Assembly (NCBI GenBank): GCA_036961445.1 | Contig: JBALVO010000116.1 | Coordinates: 1 to 12,215, forward strand | Origin: JBALVO01 sp036961445 | GTDB lineage: Bacteria > Pseudomonadota > Gammaproteobacteria > Pseudomonadales > Halieaceae | Reading direction: 5' to 3' | DNA length: 12,215 bases | Shown: piece by piece, positions 1-6,746 of the stretch | Layout: the number at the start of each line of letters is the position of its first letter | How positions within the stretch are numbered: the stretch's first letter is position 1 | Program-made: the position numbers and the translations under genes | Notes under the pieces: generated by a model | Seen by the model: only the letters and a program-made list of their open reading frames with translations | Told to the model about the DNA's origin: nothing | Databases searched by the model: none

Positions 1-47
1 CCAGACGTGGGCTTTTTTGAACCAATATTTGATATTTCGAGGTAATT

Positions 48-1973
48 ATGACCGTTGATGTAAGCAAAGAGACAATGGGCTTCCAGACAGAGGCGAAGCA
101 GCTGCTTCATCTCATGATCCATTCCCTGTATAGCAACAAGGAAATCTTCCTGCGGGAGCTGATTTCCAACGCCAGCGACGCGATCGATAAATTGCGTTTT
201 GCTTCACTGGCGGACAACGCTCTGCTTGAAGGGCAGGGTGATTATCAGATTCAGGTGGATGTTGATAAGGACGCCAATACCATCACCATCAGTGACAATG
301 GTATCGGCATGAACCGTGCCGAGGTCATTGAGCACCTGGGGACTATAGCAAAATCAGGCACGGCGGCTTTCCTGGAAACCTTAAGTGGCGATGAGAAAAA
401 AGATTCGCAGTTAATAGGCCAGTTTGGCGTGGGCTTTTACTCGGCGTTCATAGTCGCTGACCGGGTGGAAGTGCATACCCGTAAAGCGGGCGACGCCGTC
501 GATGATGGCGTTGTGTGGGAATCGCACGGTGAAGCTGAATTCACTATAGAGGGTAAGGGCAAGGAAGACAGGGGTACCAGTATCACCCTGTTTCTGAAGA
601 AAGACTGTGAAGAATTCGCCGATGATTGGCGAGTGCGCAGTGTAATCAAGAAATATTCCGATCATATTTCTGTCCCGGTAATGATGCTCAAGGCCAGTGA
701 CCCGGCACCAGTTGCTGAGGGCGAAGAAGCTCCAGAAGAAGATCCCGCGGTGGAATATGAAGCCGTCAACGCTGCCACGGCGCTGTGGACTCGCAGTCGC
801 ACTGAGATTAGCGACGATGAGTACAATGAATTTTACAAGCATGTATCGCACGATTTCGAGGACCCCCTGACCTGGAGTCATAACAAGGTGGAAGGCAAAC
901 TGGAATATACCAGCTTGTTGTACTTGCCCAAAAAAGCGCCCTTTGATTTGTGGAATCGGGAAATGACACGTGGGCTCAAGTTGTATGTGCAGCGCACGTT
1001 CATCATGGATGAAGCAGAACAGTTTCTGCCGACCTATTTGCGCTTTGTTAAAGGGGTGGTGGATTCCAATGATCTCTCCCTGAACGTATCGCGCGAAATT
1101 CTACAGCAGGACCCCGCAGTGGATTCGATGCGCAGTGCGCTTACCAAGCGCGTACTGGATATGCTCGCTAAACTCGCCAAGTCCGATGGTGATGAATACA
1201 TCGATTTCTGGAAGGAATTTGGCCCGGTATTGAAAGAAGGGCCAGCTGAGGACATGGCGAACAAGGAAAAAATCGCCAAACTGCTGCGCTTTAGTACGAC
1301 CCACACGGACAATGAAGAGCAGAACCAGTCACTGGAAGCTTACCTGTCTCGTGCGGGCGAGAAGCAGGACAAGATCTACTATGTAGTAGCCGAAAACTTC
1401 AACACGGCAAAAAATAGTCCTCACCTGGAAGTATTTCGTAAGAAGGGCATCGAGGTATTACTGCTGTCAGATCGCGTAGATGACTGGCTGATGAATCATA
1501 TGCAGGAGTTTGACGGGAAGTCGTTCCAGGATGTCGCTCGTGGTGCGCTGGACCTGGCCAGTGATTCTGAGGAAGACAAAGCTGAGCAGGAGAAGCTGGC
1601 CAAGGAATCTGAGGCGCTGGTGGAGCGTATGGGCAAAGCACTGGAAGATAAGGTGAGTGAGGTGCGCGCGACCAATCGTCTCACGGATTCTGTCGCCTGC
1701 CTGGTAGTGGGTGATTTTGACATGGGCGCGCAGATGCGACGCATTATGGAATCCGCAGGGCAGCAAGTACCTGAAAGCAAGCCGATCCTGGAAGTAAATC
1801 CAGCGCACCCGCTGTCCAAGATACTGGATCAGGAGGCCGACGAAGACCGCTTTGCCGATCTGGCGACTATCGTTTTTGATCAGGCCAACCTGGCGGAAGG
1901 CGGACAACTTGACGATCCGGCGGCCTATGTGGCGCGCTTGAACAAGTTGCTGTTGGAGATGAGTAAAGCCTGA
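48..1973 (+). CDS. htpG: Molecular chaperone HtpG (bacterial Hsp90)
   Basis: ATP-dependent cytosolic chaperone of the Hsp90 family, which refolds or stabilises clients, usually with the DnaK system. The 641 residues show the full family layout. The N-terminal GHKL ATPase has the NKEIFLRELISNASDA helix (catalytic Glu37, Mg-binding Asn41), DNGIGM at 83-88 and the lid glycines GQFGVGF at 124-130. The middle domain has LTWSHNKVEGK and the catalytic-loop Arg349 in LNVSREIL. A C-terminal dimerisation domain follows. E. coli HtpG has 624 residues. Much of the difference is a longer acidic linker at about 215-240. The ATG is preceded by GAGG (39-42) at five bases. Any heat-shock promoter would lie mostly left of the window. 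The gene ends just before a strong terminator, so it is probably monocistronic at its 3' end. Confidence 0.98.
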   Translation: MTVDVSKETMGFQTEAKQLLHLMIHSLYSNKEIFLRELISNASDAIDKLRFASLADNALLEGQGDYQIQVDVDKDANTITISDNGIGMNRAEVIEHLGTIAKSGTAAFLETLSGDEKKDSQLIGQFGVGFYSAFIVADRVEVHTRKAGDAVDDGVVWESHGEAEFTIEGKGKEDRGTSITLFLKKDCEEFADDWRVRSVIKKYSDHISVPVMMLKASDPAPVAEGEEAPEEDPAVEYEAVNAATALWTRSRTEISDDEYNEFYKHVSHDFEDPLTWSHNKVEGKLEYTSLLYLPKKAPFDLWNREMTRGLKLYVQRTFIMDEAEQFLPTYLRFVKGVVDSNDLSLNVSREILQQDPAVDSMRSALTKRVLDMLAKLAKSDGDEYIDFWKEFGPVLKEGPAEDMANKEKIAKLLRFSTTHTDNEEQNQSLEAYLSRAGEKQDKIYYVVAENFNTAKNSPHLEVFRKKGIEVLLLSDRVDDWLMNHMQEFDGKSFQDVARGALDLASDSEEDKAEQEKLAKESEALVERMGKALEDKVSEVRATNRLTDSVACLVVGDFDMGAQMRRIMESAGQQVPESKPILEVNPAHPLSKILDQEADEDRFADLATIVFDQANLAEGGQLDDPAAYVARLNKLLLEMSKA

Positions 1974-1998
1974 TTAACCCAGGGTATGTAACCTAGAG

Positions 1999-2026
1999 AA
2001 AACGGGCTTGATTGCCCGTTTTTTTT
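1999..2026 (+). terminator. Intrinsic terminator of htpG
   Basis: AACGGGC (2001-2007) and GCCCGTT (2014-2020) form a perfect stem around the six-base loop TTGATT. Flanking A-T pairs lengthen it to nine pairs, and a run of eight T residues spans 2019-2026. It starts 25 bases after the htpG stop and separates htpG from gpsA. Confidence 0.93.
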
Positions 2027-2054
2027 GTTAGACTGTTGGCCAGATTGGCACCAT

Positions 2055-2060
2055 GATAAT
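2055..2060 (+). promoter_or_regulatory. Possible -10 box for gpsA
   Basis: GATAAT matches the sigma-70 -10 consensus at five of six positions. It lies 24 bases upstream of the gpsA ATG and just after the htpG terminator, where a promoter is expected. No good -35 hexamer sits at 16-18 bases, so the call rests on position and this hexamer alone. Confidence 0.28.
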
Positions 2061-2084
2061 AACGAAAAGTCGATGGAGTAAACG

Positions 2085-3101
2085 ATGTCTGATTCGCACA
2101 CTGTTGCAGTGCTCGGAGGCGGCAGTTTCGGCACGGTAATCGCCAATATTATTGCCTGCAACGGCAACCGTGTGAACCTATGGTTGCGCAATCAGGAACG
2201 TGCTGATTCGGTTAACCAGCATCGACAGAACCTGGAATATCTACCGGGCTATAAGCTGGATGATAAACTCCATGCCACCACGTCCCTGCAGGAGGCCGTC
2301 GCAGGTGTGGAAATTCTGTTTGTGGCGGTTCCCAGTAAATCCTTTCGTCAGGTCGTGCGTGAGTTGGCCGGGCATATCCCCACGCAAACGCTGGTGATAA
2401 GCCTGACCAAAGGCATAGAGGCCGGCGGTTTTAGTGTAATGAGTGAAATTCTCGCACAGGAAATGCCGGATAATCCACGAGGGGTTCTCAGTGGACCAAA
2501 TCTCGCAAGGGAAATTGCTGCGGGTCAGATCACCGGGTCGGTTATCGCCAGCGCCTTGCCTGCAATAAACTCAACTATCCACGACCTGTTACACAGTGAG
2601 ACATTCCTGATTTACAATTCTCATGATATGTACGGCGTGGAGTTGGGTGGTGCGTTAAAAAATGTTTATGCCATTATTGCCGGTATTGCTGCCGCCTTGG
2701 AACTCGGTGAAAACACGATCGGCATGTTGCTTACCAGGTCTCTGGCCGAGATGTCTCGATTTGCTGTGCACATGGGCGCGAACCCTATGACATTTCTCGG
2801 ACTGGCCGGAGTAGGTGACTTGTTTGTGACCTGCTCCTCTCCCTTGTCGCGTAACTACCAGGTAGGCCTGGCACTTGGCAAAGGGCAGCCCCTGGATGAA
2901 ATACTTGCCAATATGGACCAGGTTGCAGAAGGCATAAATACACTGGGGTTGCTCAAGGCAGAGGCAGATCGCCGCGAGGTGAATATGCCATTGGTAAAAG
3001 GCTTGTATGCGATTCTCTATGAGCACAGGCCCGTCGTCGATGTGTTCGATGATATGATGCACACGGAGCAGGCTCAGGACGTGGAATTTGTAATCAGATG
3101 A
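2085..3101 (+). CDS. gpsA: Glycerol-3-phosphate dehydrogenase [NAD(P)+]
   Basis: Cytosolic enzyme that reduces dihydroxyacetone phosphate to sn-glycerol-3-phosphate, the backbone for phospholipid synthesis. The 338 residues match the family length. The N-terminal Rossmann fold has the glycine motif LGGGSFGT at 10-17. LSGPNLAREIA spans 135-145. Lys109 (SLTKG) and Lys192 (GGALKNVYAI) sit at the conserved lysine positions, Lys192 being the likely catalytic one. The C-terminal substrate-binding segment GVGDLFVTCSSPLSRNYQVG (242-261) contains the conserved Arg-Asn pair 256-257. GGAG at 2075-2078, six bases before the ATG, fixes the start. It heads a cluster with sixA and two further genes; sixA starts 10 bases after the stop. 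Confidence 0.98.
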   Translation: MSDSHTVAVLGGGSFGTVIANIIACNGNRVNLWLRNQERADSVNQHRQNLEYLPGYKLDDKLHATTSLQEAVAGVEILFVAVPSKSFRQVVRELAGHIPTQTLVISLTKGIEAGGFSVMSEILAQEMPDNPRGVLSGPNLAREIAAGQITGSVIASALPAINSTIHDLLHSETFLIYNSHDMYGVELGGALKNVYAIIAGIAAALELGENTIGMLLTRSLAEMSRFAVHMGANPMTFLGLAGVGDLFVTCSSPLSRNYQVGLALGKGQPLDEILANMDQVAEGINTLGLLKAEADRREVNMPLVKGLYAILYEHRPVVDVFDDMMHTEQAQDVEFVIR

Positions 3102-3111
3102 CAAGACGCCA

Positions 3112-3615
3112 ATGATAGTGACGATCTGGAGGCATGGCGAAGCAGGTCGGGCGCAATCTGATCGTCTGCGCGAACTGAACGGAACAGGCATGGATGACGT
3201 GGGCTTTGGTTGTCACCAGTTTCATGATGTCTGTCACACCCGCAAAATCCCCCCCCCAGAACTGGTATTGCACAGCCCCTGGGTACGCACTACCCAGACA
3301 GCAGACATTGTGTCTTCAGTTTTTACCCACGCCCTCCAGCGTGAACTTGTCGCCCTGCATCCGGGTAGCGACATGCAGGCAGTGGACGCGGCGCTTATCG
3401 ATCTGACAACTGCTGAGCCTGAGTTACGGCACGTGGTACTGGTTTCACACCAGCCTTTGGTGTCCTGCCTGGTGGCGCACTATCTCGGTGAGAATGACGG
3501 GGTGCCCTCGCTGTCGCCCGGTGCCCTGGTGACACTGGACCTGGATGTACCTGCGCCAGCCTGTGGCCGCTTGTTATTCTGGGCGCTGCCACCGGAATAC
3601 GATGCGTCCATATGA
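3112..3615 (+). CDS. sixA: Phosphohistidine phosphatase SixA
   Basis: Small histidine-phosphatase-superfamily protein. E. coli SixA removes phosphate from phosphohistidine in phosphotransfer proteins (ArcB HPt domain, nitrogen PTS NPr). The 167 residues compare with 161 in E. coli. The phosphate-accepting RHG motif is at 7-9 (nucleophile His8). Arg59 in SPWVRTTQTA and His113 in LVSHQPLV supply the rest of the pocket. The start is the first ATG after gpsA, with only a weak ribosome-binding site, suggesting translation coupled to gpsA. The end overlaps the next gene by four bases (ATGA). A run of nine C residues at 3249-3257 encodes Ile-Pro-Pro-Pro just upstream of Arg59. Loss or gain of one base there would truncate the protein before His113. 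The physiological partner cannot be told from sequence. Confidence 0.93.
   Translation: MIVTIWRHGEAGRAQSDRLRELNGTGMDDVGFGCHQFHDVCHTRKIPPPELVLHSPWVRTTQTADIVSSVFTHALQRELVALHPGSDMQAVDAALIDLTTAEPELRHVVLVSHQPLVSCLVAHYLGENDGVPSLSPGALVTLDLDVPAPACGRLLFWALPPEYDASI
3249..3257 (+). repeat. Nine-base C homopolymer inside sixA
   Basis: Nine consecutive C residues lie in the sixA reading frame. Read directly, losing one C brings in a stop at 3404-3406 and gaining one brings in a stop at 3342-3344. Either change would remove the C-terminal catalytic histidine. It is the longest G/C homopolymer I noticed in the window. Confidence 0.95.
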
Positions 3616-4463
3616 GTCGTACTGAACCGCTGGCGTTGCAGTGGCGTATTAATGGACTGGAGGTGGCGGGATTGTCATGGGGCCAGCCCGGCGAAAAACC
3701 AGTGCTAGCGCTGCATGGTTGGCTGGATAACGCCGCTAGTTATAGTCTGCTGGCGCCTTTGCTGGTGGGTTATCATGTTGTGGCGCTGGATTTGACGGGG
3801 CACGGGCGCAGTGACTGTCGTTCGCCGGATGCTACCTACCAGATCTGGGATGATCTTCCTGAGGTCCTGGGCGTACTGGATGCTCTGGGCTGGGAGATTT
3901 TTAGCCTGCTCGGGCATTCGCGTGGCGCGATCATCTCTGGGCTGGTAGCCAGCACGATTCCTGAGCGGGTGGAGCGCTTGATACTGCTGGATGCTGTGGT
4001 GGCACAGTCAGTGGATGAGAAAAAATTTCCCGATCAGATGCGGAAATTTCTCCGTGACAAATCTCGTTTGCAGGCGGGGTCAAGTCGCGTATTCGATACA
4101 ATTGATGCCGCAGTTGATGTTCGTCGAGAGCGTGGGCTGCCGGCGACTGCAGCCCGGTTGCTGGTTGAACGCAATTTGTGTGCCTGTCCCGGAGGTTTTA
4201 CCTGGACCACGGATGCGCGTCTGCATGGTGCTTCTGCGGTAAAATTGACAACTGGTCAGAATGCCGCAGTATTACAGGCTCTGGTAATGCCGACATTATT
4301 ACTTATGGCTGAAGACGGGCATGCGCGGCATTCTGAAATTGTCGCCACTGCACAGCAACATATTCGCGACCTGACCACTGAATCAGTGGCAGGAGGACAT
4401 CATTTTCATATGGAGCAGTCCGTTGCCGCTGTGGCGCAACGTATTGCACTGTTTTTACAGTAA
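3612..4463 (+). CDS. Alpha/beta-fold hydrolase, SERHL-like
   Basis: Probable cytosolic serine hydrolase of the alpha/beta superfamily with unknown substrate. It has 283 residues and no signal peptide. The oxyanion-hole motif HGWLDN is at 35-40, DLTGHGRSD at 60-68, the nucleophile elbow GHSRG at 101-105 (Ser103), a candidate acid Asp235 in MAEDGH, and a C-terminal GGHHFHME with likely catalytic His263. The HGWLDN and GHxxHM wording resembles the SERHL (serine hydrolase-like) branch rather than esterase or haloalkane dehalogenase branches; this is from memory of the family. The start overlaps the sixA stop (ATGA), there is no separate ribosome-binding site, and translation is probably coupled. 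Residues 135-220 form a cap region. Fold and catalytic Ser are secure, the reaction is not. Confidence 0.9.
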   Translation: MSRTEPLALQWRINGLEVAGLSWGQPGEKPVLALHGWLDNAASYSLLAPLLVGYHVVALDLTGHGRSDCRSPDATYQIWDDLPEVLGVLDALGWEIFSLLGHSRGAIISGLVASTIPERVERLILLDAVVAQSVDEKKFPDQMRKFLRDKSRLQAGSSRVFDTIDAAVDVRRERGLPATAARLLVERNLCACPGGFTWTTDARLHGASAVKLTTGQNAAVLQALVMPTLLLMAEDGHARHSEIVATAQQHIRDLTTESVAGGHHFHMEQSVAAVAQRIALFLQ

Positions 4464-4483
4464 GCAACAGGGCATTAATCGAC

Positions 4484-5044
4484 ATGAGTTATAGTGGTAA
4501 AAAGCGGCTGTTTTTCCCTTTGTTCGCGGTCTTTTCGTTGCTTCTGGCAGGCTGCGCTTACGCCATGACTGGCAGCATGGCGGATCTGCTACAACAGCTG
4601 GACGATTCGCCCCATGCGCGGCAAGTTGCAGTTTCCGAGCAGGAAGTGATCGATCATGAAGTTGGGCTGGGTGCGATGCAGAAAATTCGTGGAACCTGGC
4701 AATTCAAGAAGGGTGAGCGTCACAGCGGGTTGTTGCAGCGCAATACCTGGCAGATCGTAGATGGCTTTAGCTCAATTGAAGTGATGGAGACGCTCATTGC
4801 AGATCTGCAGGAGATCAACGCCGCCAGCTTGTTGTTTTCCTGCGATGGGCGCGCTTGCGGACAAGGTGTGCAGTGGGCGAATCGAGTGTTTAACCAAAGA
4901 GTGCTGTATGGCAGAGAGGACCTGCAACGCTATCGGGTTTATGCGTTGCAAGATGAGGCAGAATATCGACTGGTTATCTATAGTTCATCGCGTACCGCCG
5001 ACAGGCAATATCTGCATGTGGACTTGTTGCGTATCGCTGATTAA
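4484..5044 (+). CDS. DUF4892-family predicted lipoprotein
   Basis: Uncharacterised envelope protein of 186 residues. Residues 1-23 form a signal peptide: basic start with Lys6, Lys7 and Arg8, a hydrophobic run, then the lipobox LAGC with the lipidated Cys at 24. The following Ala is not an inner-membrane retention signal, so outer-membrane location is likely. The mature part has the DUF4892 hallmark near 118-141: FSCDGRACGQGVQWANRVF then LYG, with cysteines 120 and 125 and Trp131. I recognise this pattern from Pseudomonas-type DUF4892 proteins; no function is established that I know of. It starts 20 bases after the hydrolase with a poor ribosome-binding site. Its TAA stop (5042-5044) interlocks with the folE stop on the other strand. 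Cleavage by signal peptidase I after AYA (25-27) is a weaker alternative. Confidence 0.85.
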   Translation: MSYSGKKRLFFPLFAVFSLLLAGCAYAMTGSMADLLQQLDDSPHARQVAVSEQEVIDHEVGLGAMQKIRGTWQFKKGERHSGLLQRNTWQIVDGFSSIEVMETLIADLQEINAASLLFSCDGRACGQGVQWANRVFNQRVLYGREDLQRYRVYALQDEAEYRLVIYSSSRTADRQYLHVDLLRIAD

Positions 5045-5589
5045 CGCCTTAGTTGTAGTAGTGCGAGGAATTCATCGCGGGTTTTTTGGTCACTCCGAAA
5101 ATTGCCCAACATCGCTGACGTTTTCATTGCCGAGTTTTGCTTTTCTACCCCACGCATCATCATGCACATATGCTGGGCTTCAATAATCACGCCCACGCCT
5201 TCGGCATCGGTCACTGTCATAATGGTTTCGGCGATTTGTGAGGTAAGTGATTCCTGTATCTGCAGTCGACGCGCGAATATATCAACGATTCTGGCTACCT
5301 TGGACAGACCCAATACTTTGCCTGTAGGGATGTAGGCGACATGGCATTTGCCGATAAAAGGCAGCATGTGGTGCTCGCACAAGGAATACAGCTCTACGTC
5401 CTGTATCAGGATCATCTCGCTGGAGTTAGAAGGAAACAACGCGTTGTTGACTACCTCATCAACTGACTGGTTATAGCCTCTTGTAAGAAATTCGAATGCC
5501 TTGGCTGCACGCTTGGGCGTGTCTACCAAACCTGGTCGTTCCAGGTCTTCGCCTATAGCCTCGATGATCTTTGCCCAGTTTTCTTCCAC
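5041..5589 (-). CDS. folE: GTP cyclohydrolase I (type IA, zinc-dependent)
   Basis: Cytosolic enzyme that converts GTP to 7,8-dihydroneopterin triphosphate, the first step to tetrahydrofolate and to the queuosine precursor. The 182 residues cover the catalytic core but have a shorter N-terminus than E. coli FolE (222). Zinc ligands are Cys71 and His74 in LCEHHMLPF and Cys142 in QHMCMMMRGVEK. His73 and His140 correspond to the other active-site histidines (E. coli His112 and His179). The start codon is GTG at 5589-5587, supported by GGAG (minus strand, 5601-5598) eight bases upstream; no ATG offers a better choice. It is convergent with the DUF4892 gene and divergent from prmB. No terminator hairpin follows its stop, so its transcript probably runs antisense into the lipoprotein gene. 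Confidence 0.97.
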   Translation of the reverse strand: MEENWAKIIEAIGEDLERPGLVDTPKRAAKAFEFLTRGYNQSVDEVVNNALFPSNSSEMILIQDVELYSLCEHHMLPFIGKCHVAYIPTGKVLGLSKVARIVDIFARRLQIQESLTSQIAETIMTVTDAEGVGVIIEAQHMCMMMRGVEKQNSAMKTSAMLGNFRSDQKTRDEFLALLQLRR

Positions 5590-5619
5590 AGGACGAGCTC
5601 CGTTATAAAATAAACACAG

Positions 5620-5635
5620 GGGCCTTCAGCGGCCC
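5620..5635 (-). other. GC-rich hairpin in the folE leader
   Basis: GGGCC and GGCCC arms (5620-5624 and 5631-5635) pair perfectly around a six-base loop, about 30-46 bases upstream of the folE start codon. It is followed by the overlapping palindrome CCCGCGGG at 5633-5640. If the promoter above is right, this would be the 5' end of the folE transcript. No T tract follows, so it does not look like a terminator. Function is unknown. Confidence 0.3.
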
Positions 5636-5646
5636 GCGGGGCAGCG

Positions 5647-5675
5647 ATAGTACCAACCCATTTAGGGCAAGGCAA
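5647..5675 (-). promoter_or_regulatory. Candidate sigma-70 promoter of folE
   Basis: Read on the minus strand, a -35 TTGCCT (5675-5670) and a -10 TACTAT (5652-5647) are separated by exactly 17 bases. Each matches four of six consensus positions, including TTG and the key T-A-T of the -10. Transcription would start near 5640 and give a leader of about 50 bases before the GTG start. Confidence 0.45.
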
Positions 5676-5722
5676 ACCCGTCCAAGCGCTATTCTCACTG
5701 AATAATCAGCCAGGGAAGGGGT

Positions 5723-5752
5723 TTTAGAAAATACCACATGATCGGTTACACT
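5723..5752 (+). promoter_or_regulatory. Weak candidate promoter of prmB
   Basis: TTTAGA (5723-5728) and TACACT (5747-5752) are 18 bases apart and each matches four of six sigma-70 positions. The start of transcription would fall near 5759, at the second in-frame ATG of prmB. That would place the first ATG (5738) inside the promoter and make the gene leaderless or nearly so. Confidence 0.3.
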
Positions 5753-6682
5753 GGCGCTATGCATAATGATGATAACGCCAGTAAAAATCCGACCACAGTT
5801 GGTCAGGCACTGCAATATTGCAGTGATGCGCTGGCTGACAGTGATGTTTTTTTTGGTCATGGTACCGACAATCCCTGGGATGAAGCAGTCCAGATGGTGC
5901 TGTCAGTAGCCGACCTGCCGCTGGATTCCGACGACGGTGTTCTGCCTCACCCGTTGGGTGAAAAAGCCCTGGCACAGTTACAGGAGTTGCTACACAGGCG
6001 GATTAGCGACCACCAACCGTTGCCCTATTTACTGCAACGGGCCTGGTTCGCCGGGTTGGAGTTTCGATGCGACCCGCGCGCCATCATTCCCCGGTCTCCG
6101 ATTGCGGAGCTGATACTGCGGGGATTCCAGCCATGGTATAGCGGCCCGGCCCCTCGTCGGGTGCTGGATCTTTGCTGCGGCGGAGGCTGCATTGGGCTGG
6201 CGGTCGCGCATTATTATCCAGAGGTCGAGGTTGACCTATTGGATGTTGATCCGGACGCCTTGGATTTGGCCAGGGAGAACGTCAAGCATCTGGGTTTGCA
6301 AGGGCGCGTAAATGTCCTGCAGTCCAATCTGTTCGAGGCCTTGGGAAAGAATGGTGGAGACGTCCGTTATGACCTTATCCTCAGTAATCCGCCGTATGTG
6401 GATGCCTCTGACCTGGCCGCGATGCCGGCTGAGTTTCATCATGAACCGGAATTGGCACTGGGTTCGGGTGAGGATGGCCTGTTGTTAACCCGTGCCATAT
6501 TATCCGGTGCCTCCGAATTTCTTCTTGCTAGCGGCTTGTTGATAGTGGAGGTGGGTAATAGCGCGACAGCCCTGGAGCAGGCCTACCCGCGTATGCCGTT
6601 CACCTGGCTGGAGTTCGAGCATGGGGGTCACGGAGTGTTTGCCCTGCATGCTCAGGAGCTGCAAGAATTCAGCGCAAGCTGA
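5738..6682 (+). CDS. prmB: Ribosomal protein L3 N5-glutamine methyltransferase
   Basis: Cytosolic SAM-dependent enzyme that methylates a glutamine of ribosomal protein L3 (Gln150 in E. coli). Of 314 residues, FFGHGTDNPWDEAVQMVL (38-55) is the PrmB-specific N-terminal signature and separates it from the related PrmC. VLDLCCGGG (142-150) is SAM motif I and NPPY (217-220) is the glutamine-binding motif. TWLEFEHGGHGVF near the end also matches E. coli PrmB. The start is uncertain: ATG 5738 has no nearby ribosome-binding site, and ATG 5759 (307 residues, MHNDDNAS) lacks one too and coincides with a predicted transcription start. The first seven residues are therefore doubtful. It diverges from folE and is followed by aroC, the same prmB-aroC order as in E. 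coli. Confidence 0.95.
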   Translation: MIGYTGAMHNDDNASKNPTTVGQALQYCSDALADSDVFFGHGTDNPWDEAVQMVLSVADLPLDSDDGVLPHPLGEKALAQLQELLHRRISDHQPLPYLLQRAWFAGLEFRCDPRAIIPRSPIAELILRGFQPWYSGPAPRRVLDLCCGGGCIGLAVAHYYPEVEVDLLDVDPDALDLARENVKHLGLQGRVNVLQSNLFEALGKNGGDVRYDLILSNPPYVDASDLAAMPAEFHHEPELALGSGEDGLLLTRAILSGASEFLLASGLLIVEVGNSATALEQAYPRMPFTWLEFEHGGHGVFALHAQELQEFSAS

Positions 6683-6694
6683 CCCGGATAGGCA

Positions 6695-6700
6695 TATAAT
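6695..6700 (+). promoter_or_regulatory. -10 box of the aroC promoter
   Basis: A perfect TATAAT lies 13 bases after the prmB stop and 46 bases before the aroC ATG, followed by a GC-rich discriminator (GTCCGGC). No recognisable -35 hexamer sits at 16-18 bases and there is no extended TG motif. It may be a weak or activated promoter. Some read-through from prmB is also likely. Confidence 0.5.
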
Positions 6701-6746
6701 GTCCGGCTTTATTTTATCGCTTCAACGTACCATTTAAGAGGGCATC

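Noticed and set aside
1..47. Possible upstream terminator remnant or heat-shock promoter before htpG
   Set aside because: CCA-GACG-TGG followed by six T residues could be the end of a hairpin, but the rest lies outside the window. No sigma-32 promoter pattern is visible in 47 bases.
411..1907. Several minus-strand open frames opposite htpG, up to 156 residues
   Set aside because: All are antisense to the conserved HtpG frame, with compositions expected from mirrored codons and no domain signal.
2655..3191. 178-residue open frame on the minus strand opposite gpsA
   Set aside because: It lies almost wholly antisense to a clearly conserved gene, has no ribosome-binding site I can defend and no recognisable motif. 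It is a shadow of gpsA codon use.
5847..5854. Eight-T run in prmB (with a similar one at 9780-9787 in epmC) as a slippage site
   Set aside because: Both encode Phe-Phe in well-matched segments and T8 runs are common by chance. No sign of a broken frame in either gene.
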